The position numbers and the translations under genes are program-made. From positions 1 through 33,154 of the forward strand of contig NZ_JADEXG010000058.1 of NCBI RefSeq assembly GCF_015207255.1: a stretch of 33,154 nt of DNA. Reading direction: 5' to 3'. The notes under the pieces were generated by a model, which was given only the letters and a program-made list of their open reading frames with translations, searched no databases and had not been told where the DNA came from. Below are positions 7,877 to 15,224 of this stretch, in pieces (within the stretch, counting starts at the first letter, position 1; each line of letters starts with the position of its first letter). Origin of the DNA: Vasconcelosia minhoensis LEGE 07310 (GTDB taxonomy: Bacteria; Cyanobacteriota; Cyanobacteriia; Phormidesmidales; Phormidesmidaceae).

Positions 7877-8239
7877 ATGCAGCGCACTCGTCTCAGCACC
7901 CTTTTTAGTCAGGCAGCTCAGACGGTCAGCCAATGGATTTTTAATCCCTGGCGGCGGCTGTCGGTGGCCATTATCAGCCTGCTGTTTGGCAACTTTTTTG
8001 CCGTGGCGATTTCAGCGACGGCCGGACAAACTGCAGAGATTGACATTGTGATTTCTGGGCTGCTGCTGCTAGTGGCGGAGTTTATCAGCTGGCTGTTTTA
8101 CCGCTATTCGCCTCGGCTGCGGGCCGATCGGCAGCCCTCGCCGCTGCGGCCGCGCTCTTACCTGATTGAAATGCTGAATGCCTTCAAGCTGGGCATGATC
8201 TATGGCCTATTTGTGGAGGCCTTCAAGCTCGGCAGCTGA
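7877..8239 (+). CDS. ycf20: Ycf20 family protein (DUF565)
   Basis: A 120-residue membrane protein. The segments RTRLSTLF, NPWRRLSVAIISLLFGNFFA, SATAGQTAEIDI and the C-terminal LIEMLNAFKLGMIYGLFVEAFKLGS are hallmarks of the Ycf20/DUF565 family of cyanobacteria and plastids. Two or three hydrophobic helices are visible. In plants and green algae a Ycf20-related protein is needed for normal non-photochemical quenching; the cyanobacterial role is not settled. The last 33 bases overlap the 3' end of the KDPG aldolase gene on the other strand, so its conserved C-terminus and that of the aldolase share DNA. Confidence 0.88.
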   Translation: MQRTRLSTLFSQAAQTVSQWIFNPWRRLSVAIISLLFGNFFAVAISATAGQTAEIDIVISGLLLLVAEFISWLFYRYSPRLRADRQPSPLRPRSYLIEMLNAFKLGMIYGLFVEAFKLGS

Positions 8240-8887
8240 GCAGCGGGCGACCAGCAGGCGCGATCGCGCCGTCACCGCTGCCCAATCGCCCTGGGTCAGG
8301 TCGGACGGATGGAAGAGACCGCCGCTCAGACCGACCGCGATCGCGCCTGCTCTGAGCAGCTCTGGCGCATTGTCGACGGTTACGCCGCCGGTAGGAATTA
8401 GGGGAATAGCGCCCAGCGGTTCCTGTAGGGCTCGAACATAGGCTGGTCCACCCAGGGCAGAAACAGGAAATACCTTAACCCCAGCCGCCCCTAGCTGCCA
8501 GGCTGTGACAATCTCAGTCGGCGTCATCGCCCCGGCGACAAGTGGAATGCCGCATTCTTCAGCGGTTTGAATCAGGCCCGCATGGGTATGCGGGCTAAAG
8601 CCAAATCGCCCCCCAGCGGCAACCCCAGCCCGTAAGTCGGCTGCACCTAGCAATGTGCCCAGGCCCACCGTACAGTCCGGCAGCTGGGCGCTCAGCTGCT
8701 GCACCAGGGCGGCCGACTGAGCGCCGCTCCAGGCAACTTCGAGCAGCCGCAGACCTCCCGCCGCTGCGGCCCAAGCCATCTGCAGTCCCGTTTCTAAACT
8801 GGGGGCTCGGATGATAGCCACGGCCCGATGTTGGCGCAGCAGGGCTAGCCAGCCGTCTAGGCGATCAGCTTGCTGGCGGAGCGGCAT
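8207..8887 (-). CDS. eda: 2-keto-3-deoxy-6-phosphogluconate (KDPG) aldolase
   Basis: A 226-residue class I aldolase that splits KDPG to pyruvate and glyceraldehyde-3-phosphate in the Entner-Doudoroff pathway. Visible active-site elements are AIIRA (Arg27), LLEVAW (Glu50), GLGTLL (76-80), the Schiff-base lysine in GVKVFPVSALGG (Lys138) and IPTGGV (164-169). ATG 8887 is chosen because TGAGG precedes it by a few bases and the start lies 4 nt after the ycf37 stop; the frame stays open to 8980. It is the last gene of a minus-strand run with ycf37. Its 3' end overlaps ycf20 convergently by 33 bp. A related KHG or other 2-keto-3-deoxy acid aldolase activity is possible. Confidence 0.88.
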   Translation of the reverse strand: MPLRQQADRLDGWLALLRQHRAVAIIRAPSLETGLQMAWAAAAGGLRLLEVAWSGAQSAALVQQLSAQLPDCTVGLGTLLGAADLRAGVAAGGRFGFSPHTHAGLIQTAEECGIPLVAGAMTPTEIVTAWQLGAAGVKVFPVSALGGPAYVRALQEPLGAIPLIPTGGVTVDNAPELLRAGAIAVGLSGGLFHPSDLTQGDWAAVTARSRLLVARCSAAELEGLHK

Positions 8888-8891
8888 AGCC

Positions 8892-9425
8892 TCAGGCCGA
8901 TGTGGCCAAACGCTTACGCAGCGATTCAGAGCGCCGTTTGGCTGTCGCATTTTTAGGATCGGCGGCAAGCGACTGCTCATAGGCTTCTAGCGCCTGACTC
9001 ATCAGCTGCTTGCGCTCGTAGGTATGGCCTAAATTATTGAGCGCAGTAACGTAATCCGGGGAGATTTTGAGCGCTTCCTTGTACTCTCGAATTGCCAGAT
9101 CCAGCTGCTCTTGAGAAAAGTAGACATAGCCTAAAGCGTTGTGAATCAGGGCAGCGTTGTCGGCCTCTGAGTCACTCAGATGCTTGAGGGCCTGCTTCAG
9201 ATAGGTAGCCGACTGCCCATAGAGTTTTTTATCCAGCAGCAGACTGCCTAGCTCGTAATATTCAATGGCTTCGCCTTGACCACTGGTCAGCTTCTTTTGC
9301 AGTCGGGATAGCGTCATCTCGGTGCGGCGCGTTTTAAAGGCCTGGCGCAGGACCAGTACCGCCGCGACGCTGAGCAGCGCTAGCAAAATACTGAGGTAGA
9401 TAATTAAGTAGCGGCTATTTTCCAT
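8892..9425 (-). CDS. ycf37: Ycf37-like TPR protein, photosystem I assembly factor
   Basis: A 177-residue membrane-anchored TPR protein. Residues 6-26 form one N-terminal transmembrane helix, followed by a basic stretch (KTRRTEMTLSRLQKKL). Three TPR motifs follow at about 54-87, 92-125 and 126-159 (for example ALIHNALGYVYFSQEQLDLA and ALNNLGHTYERKQLMSQALE). Length, anchor and C-terminal TAKRRSESLRKRLA match cyanobacterial Ycf37, which helps photosystem I assembly or trimer stability. The KDPG aldolase begins 4 nt downstream. The binding-protein gene lies 81 nt upstream on the same strand. A generic TPR protein is the alternative. Confidence 0.85.
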   Translation of the reverse strand: MENSRYLIIYLSILLALLSVAAVLVLRQAFKTRRTEMTLSRLQKKLTSGQGEAIEYYELGSLLLDKKLYGQSATYLKQALKHLSDSEADNAALIHNALGYVYFSQEQLDLAIREYKEALKISPDYVTALNNLGHTYERKQLMSQALEAYEQSLAADPKNATAKRRSESLRKRLATSA

Positions 9426-9506
9426 GGCACCAGGGGCTAATCTCGGTTGCCTATTCAGTTTAGGGGAACTCTATCGAGTTTAACGGATTAACTTTGACGA
9501 GTTACG

Positions 9507-10298
9507 TTAGCGCAGTCCCCAGTCGGCCGCCCACTCGTTCAGCCAGCCCTGCTCAGCCCAGCCTCGAATCGCGGCATTCACGCCGGTTCTCAATTCGTCA
9601 TACTGCACGCCTTTGGGCAAGACAACCGCCAGGGGCTCTACTGAAATCACCTCAGGCAGCAGCCGGTAGGTCGAGTCTTGCTGCGCCCAGCCGACCAATA
9701 CGCTGATATCGCCAGCAAAGGCATCAACTTCACCCTGCTCTATCAGCGCCAACGCCGCCTGATAGCTCTCTACGCCGACTAGGCGAGCCGCCGGAAGCCG
9801 ATAGCGAACATGGGCTATCGCACTGGAACCCTGCAATAGGGCAATTGTTCTCAGCCGCAGATCCGAGAGCTGCTGAACATCCTGACTTTGGGCAATGAAG
9901 CCAGTACCGTCCAAATAGTAGGGGTCGCTAAAGCTGACCAGACGGCGACGGGGTTCGGTCAGCGTCACCGCCGCGATCGCCAGGTCTACCTCATCTGCCA
10001 AAACCGCATTCACCCGGTCAACATTGCTCACCGGGCGCAGCTGCACCGCATTCGCATCGCCTAGCAGCGCCTCTGCCAGGCGATGGGCTAGGTCTACCTC
10101 AAACCCAGCCAGCTCGCCAGAGGAATCACGAAACCCCAGCGGCGGCCGGTCTTCCTGCACGGCGATGATCAGATAGCCGCGAGACTGAATTTCGGCCAGA
10201 TCAGCTGCCAGCCCGGAGCTGGGCATGGCCATCTGTAAGGCCAGCCAGCCAGCTATGCCGAAAAGATATCGCAGCATAGTACTTGGCAAAGAAATCAT
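9507..10298 (-). CDS. Periplasmic solute-binding protein family 3 (amino-acid type)
   Basis: A 263-residue exported binding protein. A signal peptide covers about residues 8-32 (LRYLFGIAGWLALQMAM to SGLAAD). The mature part has the SBP family 3 order: GYLIIAVQEDRPPLGFRDSSG, GELAGFEVDLAHRLAEAL, DLAIAAVTLTEPRRRLVSFSDPYY and a later Asp-rich hinge segment (QGEVDAFAGDI). This family delivers amino acids to ABC importers. No permease or ATPase is adjacent, so it either serves a remote transporter or acts as a sensor. ATG 10298 follows the rplT stop by 11 nt; ATG 10277 also gives an intact signal peptide. Substrate unknown. Confidence 0.87.
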   Translation of the reverse strand: MISLPSTMLRYLFGIAGWLALQMAMPSSGLAADLAEIQSRGYLIIAVQEDRPPLGFRDSSGELAGFEVDLAHRLAEALLGDANAVQLRPVSNVDRVNAVLADEVDLAIAAVTLTEPRRRLVSFSDPYYLDGTGFIAQSQDVQQLSDLRLRTIALLQGSSAIAHVRYRLPAARLVGVESYQAALALIEQGEVDAFAGDISVLVGWAQQDSTYRLLPEVISVEPLAVVLPKGVQYDELRTGVNAAIRGWAEQGWLNEWAADWGLR

Positions 10299-10309
10299 CA
10301 AAGCTAGCG

Positions 10310-10657
10310 CTACTGGCTAGCCCGCTCAACAACCTTGCCAAAACTGGTGGGGTCTAAGACGGCCATTTGGGCCAGCATTTTGCGATTGATTAAAATATCG
10401 GCCTGCTTTAAATCGCCAATCAGCCGGCTGTAGGTCGTCCCGTGAAGCCGAGCCGCTGCGTTGATCCGGGTGATCCACAGGCGGCGAAAATCGCGCTTAC
10501 GCTTGCGGCGATCGCGATAGGCGTTACGCAGCGCCTTCATCACCTGCTGGTTAGCCGTGCGAAATAGCTTGGAGTGGGAACCCCGAAACCCCTTGGCTAG
10601 CTTGAGAACTTTTTTGCGGCGCTTCCGAGCAACATTACCGCGTTTGACACGTGCCAT
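10310..10657 (-). CDS. rplT: 50S ribosomal protein L20
   Basis: A 115-residue, very basic protein matching bacterial L20 throughout: [59 protein letters not shown] and [11 protein letters not shown]. It binds 23S rRNA and is needed early in large-subunit assembly. It lies 32 nt after rpmI, the usual pair. In many bacteria infC precedes them; here it does not. The binding-protein gene begins 11 nt downstream, so the operon may extend further. Confidence 0.98.
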   Translation of the reverse strand: MARVKRGNVARKRRKKVLKLAKGFRGSHSKLFRTANQQVMKALRNAYRDRRKRKRDFRRLWITRINAAARLHGTTYSRLIGDLKQADILINRKMLAQMAVLDPTSFGKVVERASQ

Positions 10658-10689
10658 AGCTTTTTCTTACAAATTTCCTAATTAACGGC

Positions 10690-10887
10690 TTACTGGTAGG
10701 GCATCATCAGCTCAACATTTGGCACGTCGGCCTCGTTGACGACGGTAGCTTTTGACAGCCGTCGCTTCCGATCCGTCCCCTTATGCTGCAGCAGATGGTT
10801 TTTAAATGCCTTACGGCGCATGAGTTTACCGCTACCACTGCGACGAAAGCGCTTGGCCGCTGCCCGGCGAGTTTTTAGCTTTGGCAT
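10690..10887 (-). CDS. rpmI: 50S ribosomal protein L35
   Basis: A 65-residue basic protein matching L35: [45 protein letters not shown] and a C-terminal MMPYQ. It is first in the rpmI-rplT pair. Upstream, the divergent spacer to ycf23 is 149 nt; TAATAT, read on the minus strand near 10920, is a possible -10 element but has no convincing -35. No infC is present next to it. Confidence 0.97.
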   Translation of the reverse strand: MPKLKTRRAAAKRFRRSGSGKLMRRKAFKNHLLQHKGTDRKRRLSKATVVNEADVPNVELMMPYQ

Positions 10888-11036
10888 GATTCCAGTCTAG
10901 TTTTTAACACAGTCTTCAATATTAGTACATCTTTAGCTAGTCTCACCAGCCTGATCGGCAATTTGGTCGAAATCCAGAGCGGGTTCAAAAATCTGTCAGA
11001 ATAAATCTGAAATTGCTCCTTCATCTGGATTCATCT

Positions 11037-11786
11037 ATGGCTATCTCCCTCAAGCTGCAATCTGCCCTGGCGCAGAATCGAGCTTTAAAAATTATCAGCG
11101 GGCTGACTAACTTTGACGGTGATCGAGTGGCGGCAGTGGCTGAAGCCGCCGCTCAGGGCGGCGCGACCTTTGTCGATATCGCCGCTGATGCCGACCTGGT
11201 ACGTCGGGTACGGGGCCTAATCGATCTGCCAATTTGCGTTTCCGCCATAGCGCCTGAGCGTTTTTTGGCCCCGGTCGCGGCGGGAGCCGACCTGGTTGAG
11301 ATTGGCAACTATGACGCTTTCTATGCTCAGGGGCGGCGCTTTGAGGCGGCGGAGGTGCTAGCCCTGACCCAGCGCACCCGCAAACTGCTGCCCGATATAC
11401 CGCTGTCGGTGACGGTGCCGCATCCCTTAGCGCTCGACCAGCAGGTGGAATTAGCGATCGCGCTGGTTGCCGCTGGCGCTGACCTGATTCAGACCGAAGG
11501 CGGTACCAGTAGCCAGCCGACTCATCCTGGGGTACTGGGGCTAATCGAAAAGGCTGCGCCCACATTGGCGGCTACCCACGCCATTGCCCGGGCCGTCTCC
11601 GTGCCCGTCCTCTGCGCTTCGGGCCTATCGGAAGTGACCGTTCCTATGGCGATTGCAGCGGGGGCAGCCGGCGTCGGCGTTGGTTCTCTCGTCAACAAGC
11701 TAGAGAGCCCGCTAGCGATGGTGGCCGTCGTTCGCAGTCTAGCAGCAGCCTTGCAGACCGTGAGCCGGACTCCGGTCGCAGCCTGA
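11037..11786 (+). CDS. ycf23: Ycf23 family protein (DUF561), TIM-barrel
   Basis: A 249-residue protein matching the Ycf23/DUF561 family of cyanobacteria and red-lineage plastids: LKIISGLTNFDGDRVAAVA, GGATFVDIAAD, PICVSAIAPERFLAPVAAGA, DLVEIGNYDAFYAQGR, IQTEGGTSS and VPVLCASGLSEVTVPMAIAA. The repeated beta-alpha pattern and the late glycine-rich loop suggest a phosphate-binding TIM barrel. The biochemical role is not established. ATG 11037 fits the conserved N-terminus; a TTG at 11013 would add 8 residues. The stop is 1 nt from the stop of convergent pyrE. Confidence 0.88.
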   Translation: MAISLKLQSALAQNRALKIISGLTNFDGDRVAAVAEAAAQGGATFVDIAADADLVRRVRGLIDLPICVSAIAPERFLAPVAAGADLVEIGNYDAFYAQGRRFEAAEVLALTQRTRKLLPDIPLSVTVPHPLALDQQVELAIALVAAGADLIQTEGGTSSQPTHPGVLGLIEKAAPTLAATHAIARAVSVPVLCASGLSEVTVPMAIAAGAAGVGVGSLVNKLESPLAMVAVVRSLAAALQTVSRTPVAA

Positions 11787-11787
11787 G

Positions 11788-12402
11788 CTAGCGATGTAAA
11801 GCCTGCCAGCGCGCCCGCAGGTCGGCAACTGTAAACAGCGCCTCAAAGGGGAGCCCAGCTTGGGCATAGTGCTGGGCTCCCCCTTGCTGACGATCGACCA
11901 GCGCCAGGATGCCGGTCACAGAGTAGCCCGCCGCCCGTAGCCGCTCTACTGCCTGCATTGCCGACTGACCAGTCGTCACAACATCTTCTAAGACGACGAC
12001 GGGGCTATTGGGCGGTAGGCTAGGCCCTTCAATATTGGCCTGGGTACCATGTTCCTTCGCGGCCTTGCGGACAATCAGCGGCGTAATCGGGCGATGACTG
12101 TAGGCTCCGGCGATGCTGACTGCCGTAACCAGAGGGTCGGCCCCCAGCGTCAGTCCACCCACGCCAACCGTCTCCTGCGGCAGCCGGGCCAGCATCAGCC
12201 GACCCACCATCAGGCCTCCCTGAGGGTGTAGCGTGACCTGTTTGCCGTTGATGTAATAGTCGCTGTGCTGGCCGGAGGAGAGGGTGAAATCTCCTTCTTT
12301 GTAGGCAACCTGACAAATCAGATTGAGCAGGGCTGACTTTAGTGTCGTCAAACTCACTGTGGGCAGCGCTTCGGCTGAGAGGGAAGTGGCGGAAAGCGTC
12401 AT
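11788..12402 (-). CDS. pyrE: Orotate phosphoribosyltransferase
   Basis: A 204-residue type I phosphoribosyltransferase that joins orotate to PRPP to form orotidine monophosphate in pyrimidine synthesis. The PRPP motif VVVLEDVVTTGQS lies at residues 135-147. The flexible loop RKAAKEHGT (112-120), the FTLSSGQHSDYYINGK segment (39-54) and GGLTLGADPLV (82-92) are typical OPRTase features. ATG 12402 is the only good start. It is convergent with ycf23 (1 nt apart) and divergent from the small exported protein at 12584. The last two residues of the frame add little beyond the family norm. Confidence 0.95.
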   Translation of the reverse strand: MTLSATSLSAEALPTVSLTTLKSALLNLICQVAYKEGDFTLSSGQHSDYYINGKQVTLHPQGGLMVGRLMLARLPQETVGVGGLTLGADPLVTAVSIAGAYSHRPITPLIVRKAAKEHGTQANIEGPSLPPNSPVVVLEDVVTTGQSAMQAVERLRAAGYSVTGILALVDRQQGGAQHYAQAGLPFEALFTVADLRARWQALHR

Positions 12403-12583
12403 CGTTTTTTACCTCAAAGCACTGGTAAATACGGGTTGCAAATCAAAACCCGATGGTTAGCATAGGGACGGATGGTCCTTTGAGCTGTCCGGCTATCCCG
12501 ATTGATATGGCCCGGCTCTGAATTGGGCATTCTACTGGGAATATTGCTCCATGTTATTGGCAAAACGAGGTGTGAGTTTAACT

Positions 12584-13021
12584 ATGGGTATTCAGCTTAA
12601 GACTGTTTTTAGCGCTGCGATCGCGATTGTAGCCTCTACCGCTCTGATCCCGACGGCTGAGGCCCAAATCGCGCCGTTCGAAGGCCCGTCTGTGCTCCAG
12701 ACGCTGGACGAAATTCTATTTGATCGTTCCGACACCTACTTCGAAAATCGCTCTATCGGCAGTCAGATTGATTTTATCTTAGGGCCGGGCGGCTTGGACA
12801 ATGCCGCTTTCCCCGAGCTAGAAATTGACGATGACGCGGAGGCGCTATTCCTAGCTTACGAAGAGCTGATGACGTTGCAGACGCTGAACACCCCTACCAT
12901 TCGGACGCCCGATCTGCAATCACCCTACACAACCTCGATTTTACTCCTGCCGCTTTCCCAAGCCAGCAATCCGACGGCGGGCAGGGGCCTCAATACGGAC
13001 GGACGGCTACCCCTTCGCTAA
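12584..13021 (+). CDS. Small exported protein, cyanobacterial, unknown function
   Basis: A 145-residue protein. Starting at ATG 12584 the N-terminus MGIQLKTVFSAAIAIVASTA runs into ALIPTAEAQ, a good signal peptide with cleavage after AEA. ATG 12551 would add 11 residues before the signal and looks less likely. The mature part is acidic (ELEIDDDAEALFLAYEELM) with repeated Thr/Pro turns, and contains no cysteine or recognised motif. It may be periplasmic, lumenal or secreted. A strong terminator begins 17 nt after the stop, so this is a one-gene transcript. I do not recognise a family. Confidence 0.7.
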   Translation: MGIQLKTVFSAAIAIVASTALIPTAEAQIAPFEGPSVLQTLDEILFDRSDTYFENRSIGSQIDFILGPGGLDNAAFPELEIDDDAEALFLAYEELMTLQTLNTPTIRTPDLQSPYTTSILLLPLSQASNPTAGRGLNTDGRLPLR

Positions 13022-13037
13022 ACGAAGCATTGCTGTC

Positions 13038-13083
13038 AAATCAAAAGCCGGGCAGATCCCAATATCTGCCCGGCTTTTGATTT
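13038..13083. terminator. Strong, probably bidirectional intrinsic terminator
   Basis: A perfect 20-bp inverted repeat (13038-13057 with 13064-13083) encloses a 6-nt loop CCCAAT. The core is GCCGGGCAGAT, flanked by A-runs on the left and a T-rich TTTTGATTTT on the right. It sits between the plus-strand exported-protein gene and the minus-strand tRNA, so it can stop transcription from both sides. Confidence 0.93.
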
Positions 13084-13108
13084 TGGCCTGAAGACAGGCT
13101 ATCAAAAA

Positions 13109-13181
13109 TCCAGGGTGCAGGGGTCGAACCTGCCTGAGGCGAATTATGAGTTCGCTGCCTAAACCGCTCGGCCAACCCTGG
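13109..13181 (-). tRNA. tRNA with CAU anticodon (Ile with lysidine, or elongator Met)
   Basis: The 73-nt cloverleaf folds fully: acceptor CCAGGGT/ACCCTGG with discriminator A; D-arm GCC/GGC with G13.A22; anticodon stem GCGAA/TTCGC with loop CTCATAA giving anticodon CAU; a 5-nt variable loop; T-arm GCAGG/CCTGC with loop TTCGACC. CCA is not encoded. It is not the initiator: the anticodon stem lacks the GGG/CCC pairs and C1 pairs with G72. CAU leaves elongator Met or the AUA-reading tRNA-Ile, whose C34 becomes lysidine; the similarity to Ile-CAU D and anticodon arms makes Ile plausible. TATAAA upstream (minus strand, near 13191-13196) may be its -10 element. Confidence 0.92.
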
Positions 13182-13205
13182 TCTTTGCTTTTATACTACG
13201 AGAAT

Positions 13206-13219
13206 GCTCCCTTGGGAGC
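13206..13219. repeat. 14-bp perfect palindrome between tRNA and small membrane protein gene
   Basis: GCTCCCTTGGGAGC is a perfect palindrome placed 25 bases upstream of the tRNA 5' end and 37 bases before the ATG at 13256. Its size suits a dimeric repressor or activator site for either divergent gene. No T-run follows. It may also be chance. Confidence 0.4.
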
Positions 13220-13255
13220 TACCCTTTTAGTAAGGATTTCATATCAGGTCTTTGC

Positions 13256-13510
13256 ATGAGAATCAATCCAGCTGTCGCCTATACCTTGATTTTGCTAACG
13301 CTTATGTTTGGGGCGGGCGTAGTCAGTTCCTCCTGGGGCTATGCGTTAGGTCGCAAGGCTCTCACGGGAGTGCGCCAGCCTGAAACGCAGCCTGCCAGTG
13401 CGGCAGCAGCGAGCTCCGAAGGTAGCGGCCATTTTACGCCTCTAGCCGAGGATGAAATTCTAGCCGAGGTTGAAGCTCGCATGACGGGGCAGCCCGGCGT
13501 TTCGGAGTAG
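13256..13510 (+). CDS. Small single-pass membrane protein, unknown function
   Basis: An 84-residue protein. Residues 8-32 (AYTLILLTLMFGAGVVSSSW) form one transmembrane helix near the N-terminus. A flexible Ala/Ser/Pro-rich linker follows, then a short acidic segment LAEDEILAEVEARMTGQPG that may form a helix. No signal-peptide cleavage motif is evident, so it is probably an anchored protein. It ends 33 nt before the CNNM-type gene on the same strand and may be co-transcribed. I recognise no family; coding is supported by composition and tight spacing. Confidence 0.65.
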   Translation: MRINPAVAYTLILLTLMFGAGVVSSSWGYALGRKALTGVRQPETQPASAAAASSEGSGHFTPLAEDEILAEVEARMTGQPGVSE

Positions 13511-13543
13511 CTAGCAGCTTAGGGCCCACAGCGATACACAATC

Positions 13544-15016
13544 ATGGTTCCGCCTGGCTTTGCCAATATTGCTCCGCTGCCGCTGACCCTATCAGCTGTT
13601 TTAGGACGCATTCTGGCGGTCTTATCACTGATTGGGCTGAATGCCTTTTTTGTTGCTGCCGAGTTCTCTATCGTATCGGTACGGCGATCGCGGATTGACC
13701 AGCTGGTATCGACTGGAGATGTCCAGGCTAAAACAGTACAAAGCCTACAGCACAGTCTTGAGCGTCTGCTCTCGACCACCCAGCTCGGAATTACGCTGTC
13801 GAGCCTGGCCTTAGGGTGGATTGGGGAAAGCACGGTGGCCACGCTTTTGGCCCAGTGGCTCGGGCGGCTGCCGCTGTCGGGGCCAGCTGTACAATTTCTG
13901 GCTCACTCAGCTGCTCTGCCCCTCGCCTTTTTTTTGATTGCCTATTTACAGATTGTTCTGGGAGAGCTCTGGCCTAAATCAGTAGCGCTGATGTACCCAG
14001 AGCGAATCGCCCGGGTCTTAGGCCCGCCGAGCCTGACCATTGCCCGCGTATTTACACCGCTAATTTGGGTTCTAAACCAGTCCACGCGGTTTTGGCTGCG
14101 GCTAGCTGGCGTTGACTACAGCCGGCAGGACTACTACGGTCGGCTAACCCCAGAGGAGCTCCAGCTGATCATCAGTACTTCCACCGAAGTGCCGGATCTG
14201 GAGAAAGAAGAGCGGCAAATTTTAAATAACGTATTTGAATTTCGAGATATTACGGTCGAAGAGGTGATGGTGCCGCGGACCCAGATTACGGCGATCGAGG
14301 AAAGTGCGACTTTCCAGGACCTGCTTGATGAAATGGCCACGACTGGCTATTCTCGCTATCCGGTGACTGGCGACTCTCTAGATGATATTCGCGGGATCAT
14401 CTACTTTAAAGATTTGGCTCAGCCGCTCTACCAAAATCAGCTTCAGCCCCATACTGGCATCCAGCCCTGGATTCAGCCAGCCCGAGTGGTGCCAGACTCG
14501 CTACCCCTGCCAGACCTGCTAGCGCAAATGCAGCAGTCAGGACTGGCTATGGTAATTGTCGTCGATGACTTTGGCGGTACTGCCGGGCTGCTGACGCTGC
14601 GCGACCTCACGGCTGAAATTATGGGCGAGGTCCGCGAGCCTGACCCCGCTTTTCAGTCACCGATTGTTCGGGTCAACAGCCACACCCTGATCGTCCCGGC
14701 TCAGACCGTGCTGGAAGAGGTCAACAATCAGCTACAGCTCAGCCTTCCCCTACGGGAGGACTATCAGTCCCTGGGTGGCTTCGTCATTTTTGAACTGCAA
14801 AAGATCCCCCAGGTCGGTGAGAGCCTGCGCTATGACAATCTCGAATTTACCGTGACAGCAGCCGATGGCCCCCGGCTGCATAAAATACAGGTCCGCTGCC
14901 TAGACCATGCTATCCATGTAAAAGGAGCCGCGATCGCAACTGCCAGGCCCCAGCCAGACGGTCATGCCCGGCTTTTGGGCGACGATACGGCCCGGAGCAG
15001 ACGCCTAGAGAACTGA
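13544..15016 (+). CDS. CNNM/CorC-HlyC family membrane protein (DUF21-CBS-CorC_HlyC)
   Basis: A 490-residue protein with the classic three-part layout. An N-terminal DUF21 domain has about four hydrophobic helices (residues 15-195; LNAFFVAAEFSIVSVRRSRI and LGITLSSLALGWIGE are typical). A CBS pair follows (from about 235; VEEVMVPRTQITAIEE and TGYSRYPVTGDSLDDIRGII). The C-terminal CorC_HlyC domain contains DDFGGTAGLLTLRDLTAEIMGE and the later REDYQSLGGFVIFEL. Members are linked to magnesium or cobalt efflux, and some are annotated as hemolysins; ion and direction cannot be read here. The last about 30 residues look unstructured and extend past the conserved domain. ATG 13544 fits well. Confidence 0.92.
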   Translation: MVPPGFANIAPLPLTLSAVLGRILAVLSLIGLNAFFVAAEFSIVSVRRSRIDQLVSTGDVQAKTVQSLQHSLERLLSTTQLGITLSSLALGWIGESTVATLLAQWLGRLPLSGPAVQFLAHSAALPLAFFLIAYLQIVLGELWPKSVALMYPERIARVLGPPSLTIARVFTPLIWVLNQSTRFWLRLAGVDYSRQDYYGRLTPEELQLIISTSTEVPDLEKEERQILNNVFEFRDITVEEVMVPRTQITAIEESATFQDLLDEMATTGYSRYPVTGDSLDDIRGIIYFKDLAQPLYQNQLQPHTGIQPWIQPARVVPDSLPLPDLLAQMQQSGLAMVIVVDDFGGTAGLLTLRDLTAEIMGEVREPDPAFQSPIVRVNSHTLIVPAQTVLEEVNNQLQLSLPLREDYQSLGGFVIFELQKIPQVGESLRYDNLEFTVTAADGPRLHKIQVRCLDHAIHVKGAAIATARPQPDGHARLLGDDTARSRRLEN

Positions 15017-15053
15017 CACAGCCTGCCCCAGATCGAGTCCCGAACGGCGCAGA

Positions 15054-15191
15054 CTACTGATGAAAATCCTTGCTGCCTCCAGCGAAGGGTGTGACCAGTG
15101 AGGCCAAGCCGCTCTCCAAGCCTGAACGCCAGTCGCGCTGTGATAGTATTTGTTTGATTTTTCTCAGTTTTGTAGCGATTACAGACGCCAT
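15054..15191 (-). CDS. Doubtful 45-residue ORF, possible gene remnant
   Basis: Between two plus-strand genes, the minus strand has an open frame whose last 45 codons from ATG 15191 read MASVIATKLRKIKQILSQRD and on to WRSGLESGLASLV. The first 30 residues look protein-like (basic amphipathic helix) and resemble N-termini of some cyanobacterial helical-repeat proteins, from memory only. There is no clear ribosome site and the frame ends soon after. It may be a short gene, the stump of a lost larger gene, or chance. Confidence 0.25.
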   Translation of the reverse strand: MASVIATKLRKIKQILSQRDWRSGLESGLASLVTPFAGGSKDFHQ

Positions 15192-15224
15192 AGTTTCTAA
15201 CCCTAATTTTTCTAAAGGCCAGAT

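Noticed and set aside
8258-8351. Inverted repeat AGGCGCGATCGC / GCGATCGCGCCT inside eda
   Set aside because: Both arms are HIP1 sites, which are self-complementary, so the symmetry is expected wherever two lie close together.
12029-12316. Alternative minus ORF inside pyrE
   Set aside because: It is a shadow frame; pyrE motifs cover the same bases.
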